From Bdellovibrionales bacterium (GTDB lineage Bacteria > Bdellovibrionota > UBA1018): a stretch of 64,000 nucleotides of DNA. A model generated the notes under the pieces. It ran no database searches. It was not told the origin of the DNA and was given only the letters and a program-made list of their open reading frames with translations. This document shows positions 34,446-42,646 of this stretch, piece after piece (the stretch's first letter is position 1; the number at the start of each line of letters is the position of its first letter). A program made the translations under genes and the position numbers. Location of the stretch: NCBI GenBank assembly GCA_018266355.1, contig JAFEAP010000008.1:108320-172319 (forward strand). The letters run 5' to 3'.

Positions 34446-35639
34446 TTATGCCGGGGGCGCGGGGTTTTCAATCGGCATTTCGCCCTTCCCGCGTCGCTCG
34501 CTCGCGACCACGATCGCCGAGCCAAGCACCCGGGATTCCTCGAAAAAGACGAGCGTTTCTCCGGGAGCGACGGCGTAAAGCGGCGAGTCCAAGCGGAGTT
34601 CTCCGAAACGATCCGGATACTCGAAGAGCGTCGCCGGAACGCGAGCCGGGCCGAGACGGGCGGTCCGCGAGTTCGGCGATTCCTTTTCGACGAGTAGCCG
34701 CCGGCTGCGATGTCGGCCGCCGCTCGCCCGTTCGTGCCACACGAGCCGGTGAACGAAAAGCGTGTCGACCGCAAGGTCGCCCTCGGTGGCGACGAGGAGC
34801 TGGCGCGCCTGGGGTTGGACTTCGGCGACGTAGTGACCCGCGTGCTGGGGATCGGGCGAACCGACTTGAAAGAACGGGATCCCCCGGTGCTCGCCGACGG
34901 CGAACTCGACCGCGCCGCCGATCGCGCCCGGCTTGAAGTAGTCTCCCGCGGCCCGCGCCTGGACCCGCGGATCGGCGAGTTGGGCATCGGTCCATTCCCA
35001 ACGCCCGCGCTTTTCACGACTTCCGACGAGCGCGCGCTCCGCCTTCGCGAACACGAAGGGCCCCTCCTCTTTCGGCGCCGCCCCGATCTCGCTCGCGAGT
35101 CGAAGGAGCATCTCGAGCGCGACGTCCCCGACCGGGAAGATCGTCCGGCTCAGTTGCGTCGGCGCGAGCCGGGCGAGGATCCGGGATTGGTCGAGGGACT
35201 CCTCGGGATAACGGTAGATCTCGGGCGTTACCTTGGCGAAATGACCGGTAGCGATCGCGTCGGCCTGACGGGCGTCCGCGATCGCTTGAAGGTGAGGAAA
35301 GAGGATGTCGCGAGCGAAAGCCCCGGCGCCGTCGAAGCGCGCTCCGCTCAAGGTCGCGATCCAGAACGGCGAGTACACCTTCGCGAGAACCTCTTCCGTG
35401 ACGTCGATGACTTTCAGCGGGACGCCGAGACTTTCGCAGAATTTCTCGATCGCCGGCAGATCGCTCGGGCGCATCGCCGCGGGATAGGTCTCCGGATCTT
35501 CGCCGAGGGCCGCGAGGTCGCAGCGGAGGTGCACGACGAGAAGGTCGAAGTCCTGGTTGCGCAGGATCGACGCCGCCACGCGCGCGGGCAGCCCTTCGTC
35601 GATGCCGAAAACGATCCGCTTCCGCTTAGAGGGCTTCAT
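34446..35639 (-). CDS. MnmA-like tRNA 2-thiouridylase homologue without catalytic motifs
   Basis: The 397-residue protein aligns along the whole MnmA fold: ADAIATGHFAKV, SLDQSRILARL, TIFPVGDVALEMLLRLASEIG and a C-terminal beta-barrel with GEHRGIPFFQVG. The PP-loop SGGVDS is replaced by DEGLPA (14-19). The Cys in CNxxIKF is lost (FARDILF), and the SxxxCF Cys is lost (EEGPFVF). Only two Cys (40 and 68) remain, neither at a catalytic place. It cannot adenylate and thiolate U34 by the known mechanism. It overlaps the cysteine desulfurase gene by 14 bp and precedes mtaB by 9 bp, so a sulfur-relay, scaffold or tRNA-binding role is inferred. Confidence 0.85.
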   Translation of the reverse strand: MKPSKRKRIVFGIDEGLPARVAASILRNQDFDLLVVHLRCDLAALGEDPETYPAAMRPSDLPAIEKFCESLGVPLKVIDVTEEVLAKVYSPFWIATLSGARFDGAGAFARDILFPHLQAIADARQADAIATGHFAKVTPEIYRYPEESLDQSRILARLAPTQLSRTIFPVGDVALEMLLRLASEIGAAPKEEGPFVFAKAERALVGSREKRGRWEWTDAQLADPRVQARAAGDYFKPGAIGGAVEFAVGEHRGIPFFQVGSPDPQHAGHYVAEVQPQARQLLVATEGDLAVDTLFVHRLVWHERASGGRHRSRRLLVEKESPNSRTARLGPARVPATLFEYPDRFGELRLDSPLYAVAPGETLVFFEESRVLGSAIVVASERRGKGEMPIENPAPPA

Positions 35640-36756
35640 GGCGTCGAAGGATCTCGGCGAGGGCGTGGAGGAGTCCGTCTAGATCGGCCGAGGTATTTCC
35701 CGGATGGAGCGAGATCCGAAGCGAGTTCCGCGCATCGATGTCCGAATATCCCATCGCGAGGAGGACATGGGACGGCTCGGGAATCTGGCTCGCGCAGGCC
35801 GAACCGGCGGAGACGGCGAAACCCCGGAGGTCGAGCTGTGCGACGAGGGAGAGGTCTTTCTTCAATCCCGGGATCGTGAAATGCGAGACGTTCGGTACCC
35901 GCGGCGATTCGAGCCCGGTGATACGGACCCGCGGAATACGCATGCGGAGGTCGCGTTCGAACGCGTCTCGAAGCGGGGCCAAGCGGGAGTATTCCCCCGC
36001 GAGGTCGGCCACGTGATCGGCCAGGGCCTTGAGAGCGACGATCCCGGCGAGGTTCGGAGTTCCGGCGCGAGAGATGGGGAAAGTGCTTCGATGCACGATC
36101 GCGCCGATTCCGCCCGGGGCACCGAGCTTGTGCCCGGCGATCGTCACGAGATCCGGCGCGCCGGGGTCGGAAAGATCGAGCGCGACTTTCCCCCAGCCCG
36201 CGATGAAGTCGCAGTGATAGCTCGGACGGGATTCGTTAGGGGCGACATCTGCGCGTAGGATATGCGAAGTTAAGGGGGCTTGAATGAGGCCCGTTTCGTT
36301 ACCGACTCCGATTACCGACAAGAGCGTCGTCGTTCCGAGCGTTCCGATGTCGAACCTCACCTCGCCTTCGTGCGCGGGCTTGAGGCGTTCGACGCGAACC
36401 CCTTCCCGCTCGAGCTCAGGTACGAGATCGAGGACTCCCGCGTGCTCCACCTCGGAAAGAAGCCATCTCGAGCCCGCCCCTCTCGCGAGCCCCGCGCGCA
36501 CGGCGAGGCGATTCGCTTCCGTTCCTCCGGAGGTGAACGTCACCTTCCAGGGGCCCGGCGTTACCCGGAAGCTCTTCAGGATGGATGTCTCGGCATCCTT
36601 CACGAGCGCCTGCGCCGCCCGACCGAGGGCATGCAGACTCGACGGATTCGCGGCCGCGAGGTCCGATCCCAGAAATGCAAAAAGCGCCTCCCTCACCGTC
36701 GGGTGAAGGGGCGCTCCTGCATTGGAATCAAGTAAGGTCGCGAGCCTTCGTAGCAT
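35626..36756 (-). CDS. cysteine desulfurase (IscS/NifS-like)
   Basis: The 376-residue PLP enzyme has NPSSLHALG, FTSGGTEANRLA, the His-containing SEVEHAG, the PLP Lys in AGHKLGAPGG (Lys210) and the persulfide Cys in SAGSACAS (Cys321). All key residues are present, so it should release sulfur from cysteine. The usual GGGQE..RxGTxN loop is shortened to STFPISRAGTPN. The first ATG overlaps the Rrf2 gene by 29 bp; the downstream gene overlaps by 14 bp. It is the likely sulfur source for MtaB and perhaps the MnmA-like protein. A general Isc role is the alternative, but no iscU is visible here. Confidence 0.9.
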   Translation of the reverse strand: MLRRLATLLDSNAGAPLHPTVREALFAFLGSDLAAANPSSLHALGRAAQALVKDAETSILKSFRVTPGPWKVTFTSGGTEANRLAVRAGLARGAGSRWLLSEVEHAGVLDLVPELEREGVRVERLKPAHEGEVRFDIGTLGTTTLLSVIGVGNETGLIQAPLTSHILRADVAPNESRPSYHCDFIAGWGKVALDLSDPGAPDLVTIAGHKLGAPGGIGAIVHRSTFPISRAGTPNLAGIVALKALADHVADLAGEYSRLAPLRDAFERDLRMRIPRVRITGLESPRVPNVSHFTIPGLKKDLSLVAQLDLRGFAVSAGSACASQIPEPSHVLLAMGYSDIDARNSLRISLHPGNTSADLDGLLHALAEILRRHEAL

Positions 36757-37237
36757 TCGGAGCCGGAGCCTTGAAGCCGGAAGACTCGAGCACGCTCGAG
36801 GCCGTCTTCGGAAGTTCGGCCGAACCGCGGGCCTTGCGGATGAGGTCGCCCACCGACGTCGTCGTGAGGTACTCTTGCATCAGCATGCCGAGGTTTTCGA
36901 AGTACGTCTTCGTGAGGATGAACTCGACGGTGTCGCTCTTGATATCGGTCGCGCCGATGAGGTCCTTCGCCGGATTGATGTTCTCGCCGACGGAGGTCAG
37001 AACGTCTTTGATCGAGATTTCGTCCATCGAACGGGAAAGCACGTAGCCCCCGCCCGGACCGCGGACACTCTTCACGACCGCGCCTTTGCGGAGGCGGCGG
37101 AAAAGTTGCTCGAGGTAATGGAGGGAAATTTTCTGACGCTCAGAAATTTCCTGTAAGCGAACCGGACGACCATTCGAATTGAAGGTCAGATCGAGAATCG
37201 CGCGGACAGCGTACCGTCCTTTAGATGTCAAACGCAT
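36728..37237 (-). CDS. Rrf2-family transcriptional regulator without cluster cysteines
   Basis: The 169-residue protein has the Rrf2 winged helix-turn-helix: MRLTSKGRYAVRA, ISLHYLEQLFRRLRK and VRGPGGGYVLSR. IscR and most Fe-S-binding relatives carry three Cys in the following helix-loop. Here that segment (about 90-115) has none, and the whole protein contains no Cys. It may sense something else or act constitutively like apo-IscR. It heads the cysteine desulfurase, MnmA-like and mtaB operon, and a 27-bp dyad overlaps its predicted promoter, suggesting autoregulation. Confidence 0.9.
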   Translation of the reverse strand: MRLTSKGRYAVRAILDLTFNSNGRPVRLQEISERQKISLHYLEQLFRRLRKGAVVKSVRGPGGGYVLSRSMDEISIKDVLTSVGENINPAKDLIGATDIKSDTVEFILTKTYFENLGMLMQEYLTTTSVGDLIRKARGSAELPKTASSVLESSGFKAPAPNATKARDLT

Positions 37238-37264
37238 GGCTAATCTCCCTTTTCCCTCTCACAA

Positions 37265-37303
37265 ATCCATCTAGGTCGTACCATGGTGGATATGACGCGT
37301 CAA
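37265..37303 (-). promoter_or_regulatory. predicted promoter with overlapping 27-bp dyad for the Rrf2 operon
   Basis: On the minus strand TTGACG (37298-37303) and TACGAC (37275-37280) are 17 bp apart, as for a sigma-70 promoter with a weak -10. An imperfect inverted repeat, ATCCATCTAGG-TCGTA-CCATGGTGGAT on the plus strand (37265-37291, 8 of 11 positions symmetric), covers the -10 and spacer. This is the right size and place for a dimeric Rrf2 regulator. The rest of 37304-37407 shows no gene. Confidence 0.5.
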
Positions 37304-37407
37304 CTAATTCCCCCGTTTTTATCCAAAGTCCCCCTTCATTCTGTCCTCACACTTACCGAAAAGTCCTTCAGGAAAGCCGTGTTCCGCGTCTTTGGAGATC
37401 CAAACCT

Positions 37408-38277
37408 ATGGCAGACAAAAAGAATCAACGTTTTACGATCGATGCGGACAAGGAAGGGCAGGAAGTCCCCACCCTTACGAAATTGCTCTACAAGAAAAAT
37501 GTAGTAAAAGCGCAGGGTTCTCCTGGCTCGGGGCGCCAAAACCCGGGATTGCGTGGGGGGCGGGGATCACAACAAAATCCGTCGGATATCATGACGCTAG
37601 AGCCCACGTTGACCTCGACCGAGAATCCCCTTTCGGCCTCGGTTAAGGCCCCGGAACCTGAGCCGGCCCCCGCTCCCCTCGCCCAGCCCATCGATGCCCA
37701 GTTCGTGGTCTCCGAAATCGCCTCGAACATCGCCCAACCCCTGAATATCGGCCTGCCGCAGGGGGGATCGAAGGACCGTCGGATCATGCCGGCGGCAACC
37801 CCGTTCACGATGCCGGACGTCCTCCGTCCCGTCGCCCCCTCGAAATATCCGGCCTCCTCTCCCGCTTCGCTCGGAATCCAGTCGATCTCGGCGAAGGCGA
37901 AGCTCGAGGCGAGCCTGGTTTTCGTCGACACGGGCGATGCTTACTCCCTCAAATCGATCGTCGGCACCTCGATGGAGCGCGCGACTCTCTGGAGCGGAAT
38001 GGAGATCTCGAAGACCACGTTCTCCGACCTCCTCGGCCGCCTCGAAAAGTTCGGCTTCGCGGAGTTCTCTACGCTCGGAGCCGCCGGTGCCGGGAATTTC
38101 GACCGCACGACTTTCCGGAACGCGTTCCAAGCGAAAGGGGCCGAGTGGATCACCCTCGTCCTCTCGAAGTCCCCGAACGGTCCGAACGCGATCGTCGCCT
38201 TCTTCTCCGCGGGCAGCATCCAAATGCACCTGCCGTCGTTTCACTCCTCGGGAATGCCGACGGCGAAAGCGGCATAG
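37408..38277 (+). CDS. hypothetical cytoplasmic protein
   Basis: The 289-residue protein has no signal peptide or membrane helix. The first 130 residues are charged and then rich in Gly, Pro and Ala (EPEPAPAPLAQP), probably disordered. The last 110 form a predicted alpha/beta domain (KLEASLVFVDTGDAYSL, TFRNAFQAKGAEWITLVL). The ATG at 37408 follows TTGGAGATCC. It is divergent from the Rrf2 gene and converges on tsaE with one base between stops. No family recognised. Confidence 0.72.
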   Translation: MADKKNQRFTIDADKEGQEVPTLTKLLYKKNVVKAQGSPGSGRQNPGLRGGRGSQQNPSDIMTLEPTLTSTENPLSASVKAPEPEPAPAPLAQPIDAQFVVSEIASNIAQPLNIGLPQGGSKDRRIMPAATPFTMPDVLRPVAPSKYPASSPASLGIQSISAKAKLEASLVFVDTGDAYSLKSIVGTSMERATLWSGMEISKTTFSDLLGRLEKFGFAEFSTLGAAGAGNFDRTTFRNAFQAKGAEWITLVLSKSPNGPNAIVAFFSAGSIQMHLPSFHSSGMPTAKAA

Positions 38278-38278
38278 A

Positions 38279-38791
38279 TCATCCGCTCTTCGTCGTTTCC
38301 ACCGTTCGCCGGGCGGCGTCGTCCTCGACGAATCCGAGCTTGATCCACCGCACGGGCAGTCCCGAGCCTTCGAGCGCGCGCGCGGTTTCGGGGAAAAGGT
38401 CGAGCCATTCGAATAAGACGATCGCCTCGGGATCCCAGAGCGATTCGAGGAGTCCCGTCGCTTCGAGCTCCGCTTCGCCCTTCAGTCGGTAACCGTCGGC
38501 ATGGATCACGCGGATACCCTCGCCGGAAAGGTATTCGTGGGCGATGGCGAAGGTCGGACTACCTTCGGCCTCGCGCCTCACGCCTAGGGCTTCGAGCGCG
38601 GCGCGCGCGAACGTCGATTTGCCGGCCCCGAGCGGTCCCTCGAGAATCATGCGCGCGCGAGGCCCCTTCGCCGCGCGAATCTCCGCGACGACCTCCCCCG
38701 CGTACGCGCGCAGTTCGTCCTCAGAGCAGGTGCGCGCGGCATTCGATCGGGAGCTTCGTATCCCGGTCGATTTTGATTTCCGTGAAGGCAT
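38279..38791 (-). CDS. tsaE: tRNA t6A biosynthesis ATPase TsaE
   Basis: The 170-residue protein has a Walker A GPLGAGKST, SPTFAIAHEYLSG, VIHADGYRLKGEAELE and VLFEWLDLFPE, the pattern of TsaE, which works with TsaB and TsaD to make t6A37. The only in-frame ATG (38791) overlaps the upstream nnrDE gene by 71 bp and adds a basic stretch not usual for TsaE. A non-ATG start near the nnrDE stop (about 38725) would give a normal-length protein. MtaB, which acts on the t6A product, lies 4 kb away. Confidence 0.9.
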   Translation of the reverse strand: MPSRKSKSTGIRSSRSNAARTCSEDELRAYAGEVVAEIRAAKGPRARMILEGPLGAGKSTFARAALEALGVRREAEGSPTFAIAHEYLSGEGIRVIHADGYRLKGEAELEATGLLESLWDPEAIVLFEWLDLFPETARALEGSGLPVRWIKLGFVEDDAARRTVETTKSG

Positions 38792-40331
38792 GGCTGATGT
38801 TCTCGATGATGTCGGTCGCGGTCATGCTCCGGTGGCCCTTCGCATCGGCGGCGAATCCCCCGGCGAGGCTATGGAGATAGACCCCGAGGAGCGTCGCTTC
38901 GAACGGGTCCATTCCTTGGCCGAGCAGTCCCCCGATCATGCCCGCGAGGACGTCGCCGCTTCCCGCGGTCGCCATCCCGTCGTTCGGATAGTGATTCAGA
39001 TAGATCCCGCGATCGGGCGAACCGATGAGCGTCGCGGCGCCCTTGAGCAGCACGATCGCGTGAGTCTTTTCGACGGCGAGTCGGAGGCTCTTCAGGACGT
39101 CCTTGGTGACCTCTTCCTTCGGAAGATCGAGGAGTCGCGCCATCTCCCCGGGATGGGGCGTGAGCACGGTGGGAGCCCGTCGATTCACGAGGAGGTCGTG
39201 GAGTTTATAATCGGAAACGATATTCAACGCGTCCGCGTCGAGCACGACCGGTCCTCGGTAGTGCGTGAGAAGCTCCTCGACGACCTTCTTTCCTTCGGGC
39301 CGAAGCCCGAGTCCCGGTCCGACGACGATGCTCGAATAGGTCGGGATGGCTTGGCGGTACTGCTCGTAATCCTTTCCTTCCGAGCGGATCGAAAGCGCCA
39401 TCGTTTCGGAGGCGATCTTCTGCATGAGGGCCTCGAAAGAATCCGGCCAAGTCGCGACCGTGACGAGGCCCGTCCCCATCCGATGGCAGGCGCGCGAAGC
39501 CATCGCGACCGCGCCGATCCGTCCGGGCGCGCCGCCGATAATGAGGGAATGCCCGAAAGCGTTCTTGTGCCCGTAACGATCGCGCTCCTTCAGCAGTGCC
39601 GCAAGCGGCGCGCGCAGGAGGAGAAACTGATCGCCTTCGACACGGAACCGGTGCGGGAGCGAGATGTCGACGTTCGTCAGGTTTCCCCGCTTGGCCGCTC
39701 CCGGCGGGAGGAAATGGCCGAGCTTCGGGAATCCGAAAGAGACCGTGAGCGTCGCCTCGACCGCGTTACCGTGAATCATTCCGGTATCCCCGGAAACTCC
39801 GGTCGGAATGTCGAGCGAGACGACCTCGCGCGCTTTCATGCGATTGATCACCTCGACGGTATCCGCGTAAAGTCCTTCGAGGTTTCCGACGAGACCGGTT
39901 CCGAGAAGTCCGTCGACGACCGTGAACGGCCCTTGGGCCTGGGCGAGGAACGCTTCGAGACTCGCGATCGGATCGAGCGACGTGAGCTTCGCACCGAGCT
40001 TTTTCAGGATCGCGAAGTTCTTTTCGACCGGCGCCGGATATTTCGTCGACGGTTCGATGTAAAACACCCGCACGCGCTTCCCTAGGCCCATCAGTCGGCG
40101 CGCGACGACGAAGGCGTCGCCGGCGTTGTTCCCGCTTCCTGCGAAGACGAGGATCTCGGTCTCGGTTCCCGCGGTCGGATAGTTTTCGAGCAGGATCTGG
40201 GCGGCGGAGCGCCCGGCGTTTTCCATGAGGATCTCGGGGACGATCCCGTACTTTTCCTCGGCGATGCGGTCGATCTCGCGCATCTCTTGGCTGGTCGTCA
40301 CTCGCATCGAAGTATCGCTATGGTGCCGCAT
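38721..40331 (-). CDS. nnr: bifunctional NAD(P)H-hydrate epimerase / ADP-dependent dehydratase
   Basis: The 536-residue fusion has an N-terminal YjeF/NnrE epimerase domain (LMENAGRSAA, AGSGNNAGDAFV, DGLLGTGL). A C-terminal NnrD kinase-like dehydratase domain follows (LTPHPGEMARLL, ATAGSGDVLAGMIGGLLGQG). Together they repair hydrated NADH/NADPH. The ATG at 40331 has AGAGG upstream at good spacing and lies 14 bp after pdxJ; an ATG at 40307 is the alternative. It overlaps tsaE, a pairing common in bacteria. Confidence 0.95.
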   Translation of the reverse strand: MRHHSDTSMRVTTSQEMREIDRIAEEKYGIVPEILMENAGRSAAQILLENYPTAGTETEILVFAGSGNNAGDAFVVARRLMGLGKRVRVFYIEPSTKYPAPVEKNFAILKKLGAKLTSLDPIASLEAFLAQAQGPFTVVDGLLGTGLVGNLEGLYADTVEVINRMKAREVVSLDIPTGVSGDTGMIHGNAVEATLTVSFGFPKLGHFLPPGAAKRGNLTNVDISLPHRFRVEGDQFLLLRAPLAALLKERDRYGHKNAFGHSLIIGGAPGRIGAVAMASRACHRMGTGLVTVATWPDSFEALMQKIASETMALSIRSEGKDYEQYRQAIPTYSSIVVGPGLGLRPEGKKVVEELLTHYRGPVVLDADALNIVSDYKLHDLLVNRRAPTVLTPHPGEMARLLDLPKEEVTKDVLKSLRLAVEKTHAIVLLKGAATLIGSPDRGIYLNHYPNDGMATAGSGDVLAGMIGGLLGQGMDPFEATLLGVYLHSLAGGFAADAKGHRSMTATDIIENISHAFTEIKIDRDTKLPIECRAHLL

Positions 40332-40345
40332 CGTTCGTTCCTCTC

Positions 40346-41188
40346 TCAGGGGGCGAGAATCGCCGAAACCATTTCCTTCACGGCGCGATCGAGACCGACG
40401 ATCGCGGCCCGGCACACGATCGCGTGCCCGATATTGTATTCTTCGATCAAAGGCCGCTTCTCATCGTCCACGAGTTCGGCGACCGGCCTCACGTTCGCAT
40501 AGTCGAAACCGTGCCCGGCGTGAACGTGGAGTCCGAGATCCCGCGCGAGCAGACCCGCCTCGCGAATCCGGTCGAATTCCGCCGCCGTTTTCTTCTTGCC
40601 GGCTCCGGTCGATGCTTTCGGAGATTGAGCGGCGAGGCAGTAGCGTCCCGTATGAAGCTCGACCGCGTCCGCTCCGAGCTTGGCCGAAAGCTTCATCGCC
40701 TTCACGGACGGTTCGACGAAAAGGCTGACCTTGATGCCCCCTTTTTTGAGCCGTTCGACGGTCTTCCCGATTCGGCGCGCGTTCTTTTCGAGAGCGAGAC
40801 CGCCCTCCGTCGTGACTTCCGCCCGTTTTTCCGGGACGATGCAGTCCCACTCGGGCTTGATCTTGAGGGCGAACTTCGTCATCGCTTCCGTCGCGGCCAT
40901 TTCGAGATTCAGCGGGATCCGGAGTTCCTTTCGAAGCTGGCGGACGTCCTCGTCCTGGATATGGCGCCGGTCCTCGCGAAGATGCACGGTGATCTGCGCC
41001 CCGCCCGCCTTCTCGACGATGCGCGCGGCCTCGAGGAGCGAGGGATAAGGGGTTCCGCGTAGCTGCCGGAGGGTCGCGATGTGGTCGATGTTCACGCCGA
41101 GGCGCGGAAGATAAGCGATGACGCGCGGTACGGAGGCGAGCAAGGCGAGTTTCGAGGTCGAGGCGCGACCGGAATTCATCGTCTTCAA
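40346..41188 (-). CDS. pdxJ: pyridoxine 5'-phosphate synthase
   Basis: The 280-residue TIM-barrel protein has LGVNIDHIATLRQLRGTPYP, ITVHLREDRRHIQDED, NLEMAAT, HTGRYCLA and AGHGFDYANV, all PdxJ hallmarks. It condenses 1-deoxyxylulose 5-phosphate with aminoacetone 3-phosphate to make pyridoxine phosphate. An about 29-residue N-terminal extension precedes the usual start. The ATG at 41188 overlaps the glmM stop by 4 bp, which supports it. Ser/Lys-rich sequence around KASTGAGKKKTAAE is a short insertion. Confidence 0.95.
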   Translation of the reverse strand: MKTMNSGRASTSKLALLASVPRVIAYLPRLGVNIDHIATLRQLRGTPYPSLLEAARIVEKAGGAQITVHLREDRRHIQDEDVRQLRKELRIPLNLEMAATEAMTKFALKIKPEWDCIVPEKRAEVTTEGGLALEKNARRIGKTVERLKKGGIKVSLFVEPSVKAMKLSAKLGADAVELHTGRYCLAAQSPKASTGAGKKKTAAEFDRIREAGLLARDLGLHVHAGHGFDYANVRPVAELVDDEKRPLIEEYNIGHAIVCRAAIVGLDRAVKEMVSAILAP

Positions 41189-42612
41189 GCGCCGATCGCC
41201 TTTCGAAGCTCGTCCGCGATGCCGCCGGCGAGTTTCTTGATTTCGGCGTCGTTTTCTCCCTCGACCATCACGCGAATGAGCGGTTCCGTGCCGGAATAAC
41301 GTACGAAGACGCGCCCCTTTCCTTCGAGCGCCTTTTCGGCGGCTTCGATCTTCTTCTTCGCGGCCGGGATCTCGTCGACCGGCTTCCGCTCCTTCACTTT
41401 CACGTTTTCGAGAACCTGGGGAAAAAGGTGGATCTGCCGCTTCAATTCCGATAGCGGTTTCCCCGTCCGCTTCATCACCTCGAGGACCTTCAGCGCGGCC
41501 AGGATGCCGTCGCCCGTCGTCGCCGAGTCGAGGAAAACGATATGGCCGGATTGTTCACCGCCGAGCTTATAGCCCTGCTTGCGCATCATCTCGACGACGT
41601 GACGGTCGCCGACCTTCGCGCGCACCATGGTGATTCCGTGGGTTTTCAGGCTCGTCTCGAGGCCGACGTTCGACATCGGCGTGGTCACGATCGTATCGTG
41701 GTCGAGCTTTCCCGCCCGCTTCATTTCGATCGCGCAAAGGCCGATAATCTGATCGCCGTCGACGACCTCGCCGTTCTCATCGGTAAGGATGCAGCGGTCG
41801 CCGTCTCCGTCGAGCGAGATGCCGATGTGCGCGCCGTTCGCCTTCACGGTCGCCGCGAGCGCCGCCGGATGAAGCGCCCCGCATTCTTTATTGATATTCA
41901 CCCCGTTCGGGGAGACGCCGGTCTTCACCACGTCGGCCCCGAGCTCCTCGAAGACGAGCGGCGCGGTCTTGTAGGCGGCGCCGTTCGCGCAGTCGATGGC
42001 GACCTTCACGCCGATCAGGTCGAGATCGGGGGCGAAGCGCGACTTCAAAAACACGACATAACGGTAATGGACGTCGTCGAGCCGGAACGCCTTTCCGACG
42101 AGGTCGCCCGTGGGCCGCGCCGCTTTTTCAAGGTCGCCCGAAAGGACGAGCTTCTCGATTTCTTCTTCGAGAGCGTCGGGCAGTTTGAAACCGTCCGCGG
42201 AAAAGATCTTGATCCCGTTGTCGGGATACGGATTATGCGAAGCCGAGATCATGATTCCGGCGTCGGCGCGGATCGAGTGCGTGATGTAGGCGACGCCCGG
42301 AGTGGAGAGCGGTCCGATGAGCACGACGTCGGCGCCCATGGAGAGGATGCCCGCGGCCACCGCTTGTTCGAGCATGTACCCGGAAAGGCGCGTGTCCTTG
42401 CCGATGACGATCTTCGTGCGGCGAGTGGGACCTTTCGCTTCGAGGCCGCGGATCCCGGCCGGCAGGGAGGTTTTGCCGTGCAGTTCGGGGCGGGTCTGGA
42501 GCACGTGCGCGACGGTGCGCCCGATCGCCATCGCCATTTCGCCGGTCATCGGCCAGACGTTCGCGACGCCGCGTACTCCGTCCGTTCCGAAAAGCTTCTT
42601 TTTTTCCGTCAT
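41185..42612 (-). CDS. glmM: phosphoglucosamine mutase
   Basis: The 475-residue protein has the phospho-Ser loop SASHNPYPDNGIK, the metal loop SLDGDGDR, the sugar-binding GGEQSGHI and the phosphate-binding RYSGTEPLIRVM. GlmM converts glucosamine-6-P to glucosamine-1-P for peptidoglycan and LPS precursors. It follows cdaA-cdaR, the order in which GlmM is known in Firmicutes to bind and inhibit CdaA. An insertion around KGPTRRTK is present in the N-terminal domain. Confidence 0.96.
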   Translation of the reverse strand: MTEKKKLFGTDGVRGVANVWPMTGEMAMAIGRTVAHVLQTRPELHGKTSLPAGIRGLEAKGPTRRTKIVIGKDTRLSGYMLEQAVAAGILSMGADVVLIGPLSTPGVAYITHSIRADAGIMISASHNPYPDNGIKIFSADGFKLPDALEEEIEKLVLSGDLEKAARPTGDLVGKAFRLDDVHYRYVVFLKSRFAPDLDLIGVKVAIDCANGAAYKTAPLVFEELGADVVKTGVSPNGVNINKECGALHPAALAATVKANGAHIGISLDGDGDRCILTDENGEVVDGDQIIGLCAIEMKRAGKLDHDTIVTTPMSNVGLETSLKTHGITMVRAKVGDRHVVEMMRKQGYKLGGEQSGHIVFLDSATTGDGILAALKVLEVMKRTGKPLSELKRQIHLFPQVLENVKVKERKPVDEIPAAKKKIEAAEKALEGKGRVFVRYSGTEPLIRVMVEGENDAEIKKLAGGIADELRKAIGA

Positions 42613-42646
42613 GATCTTTGTCCTAGCCGCGCGCGACGCGCGATCA

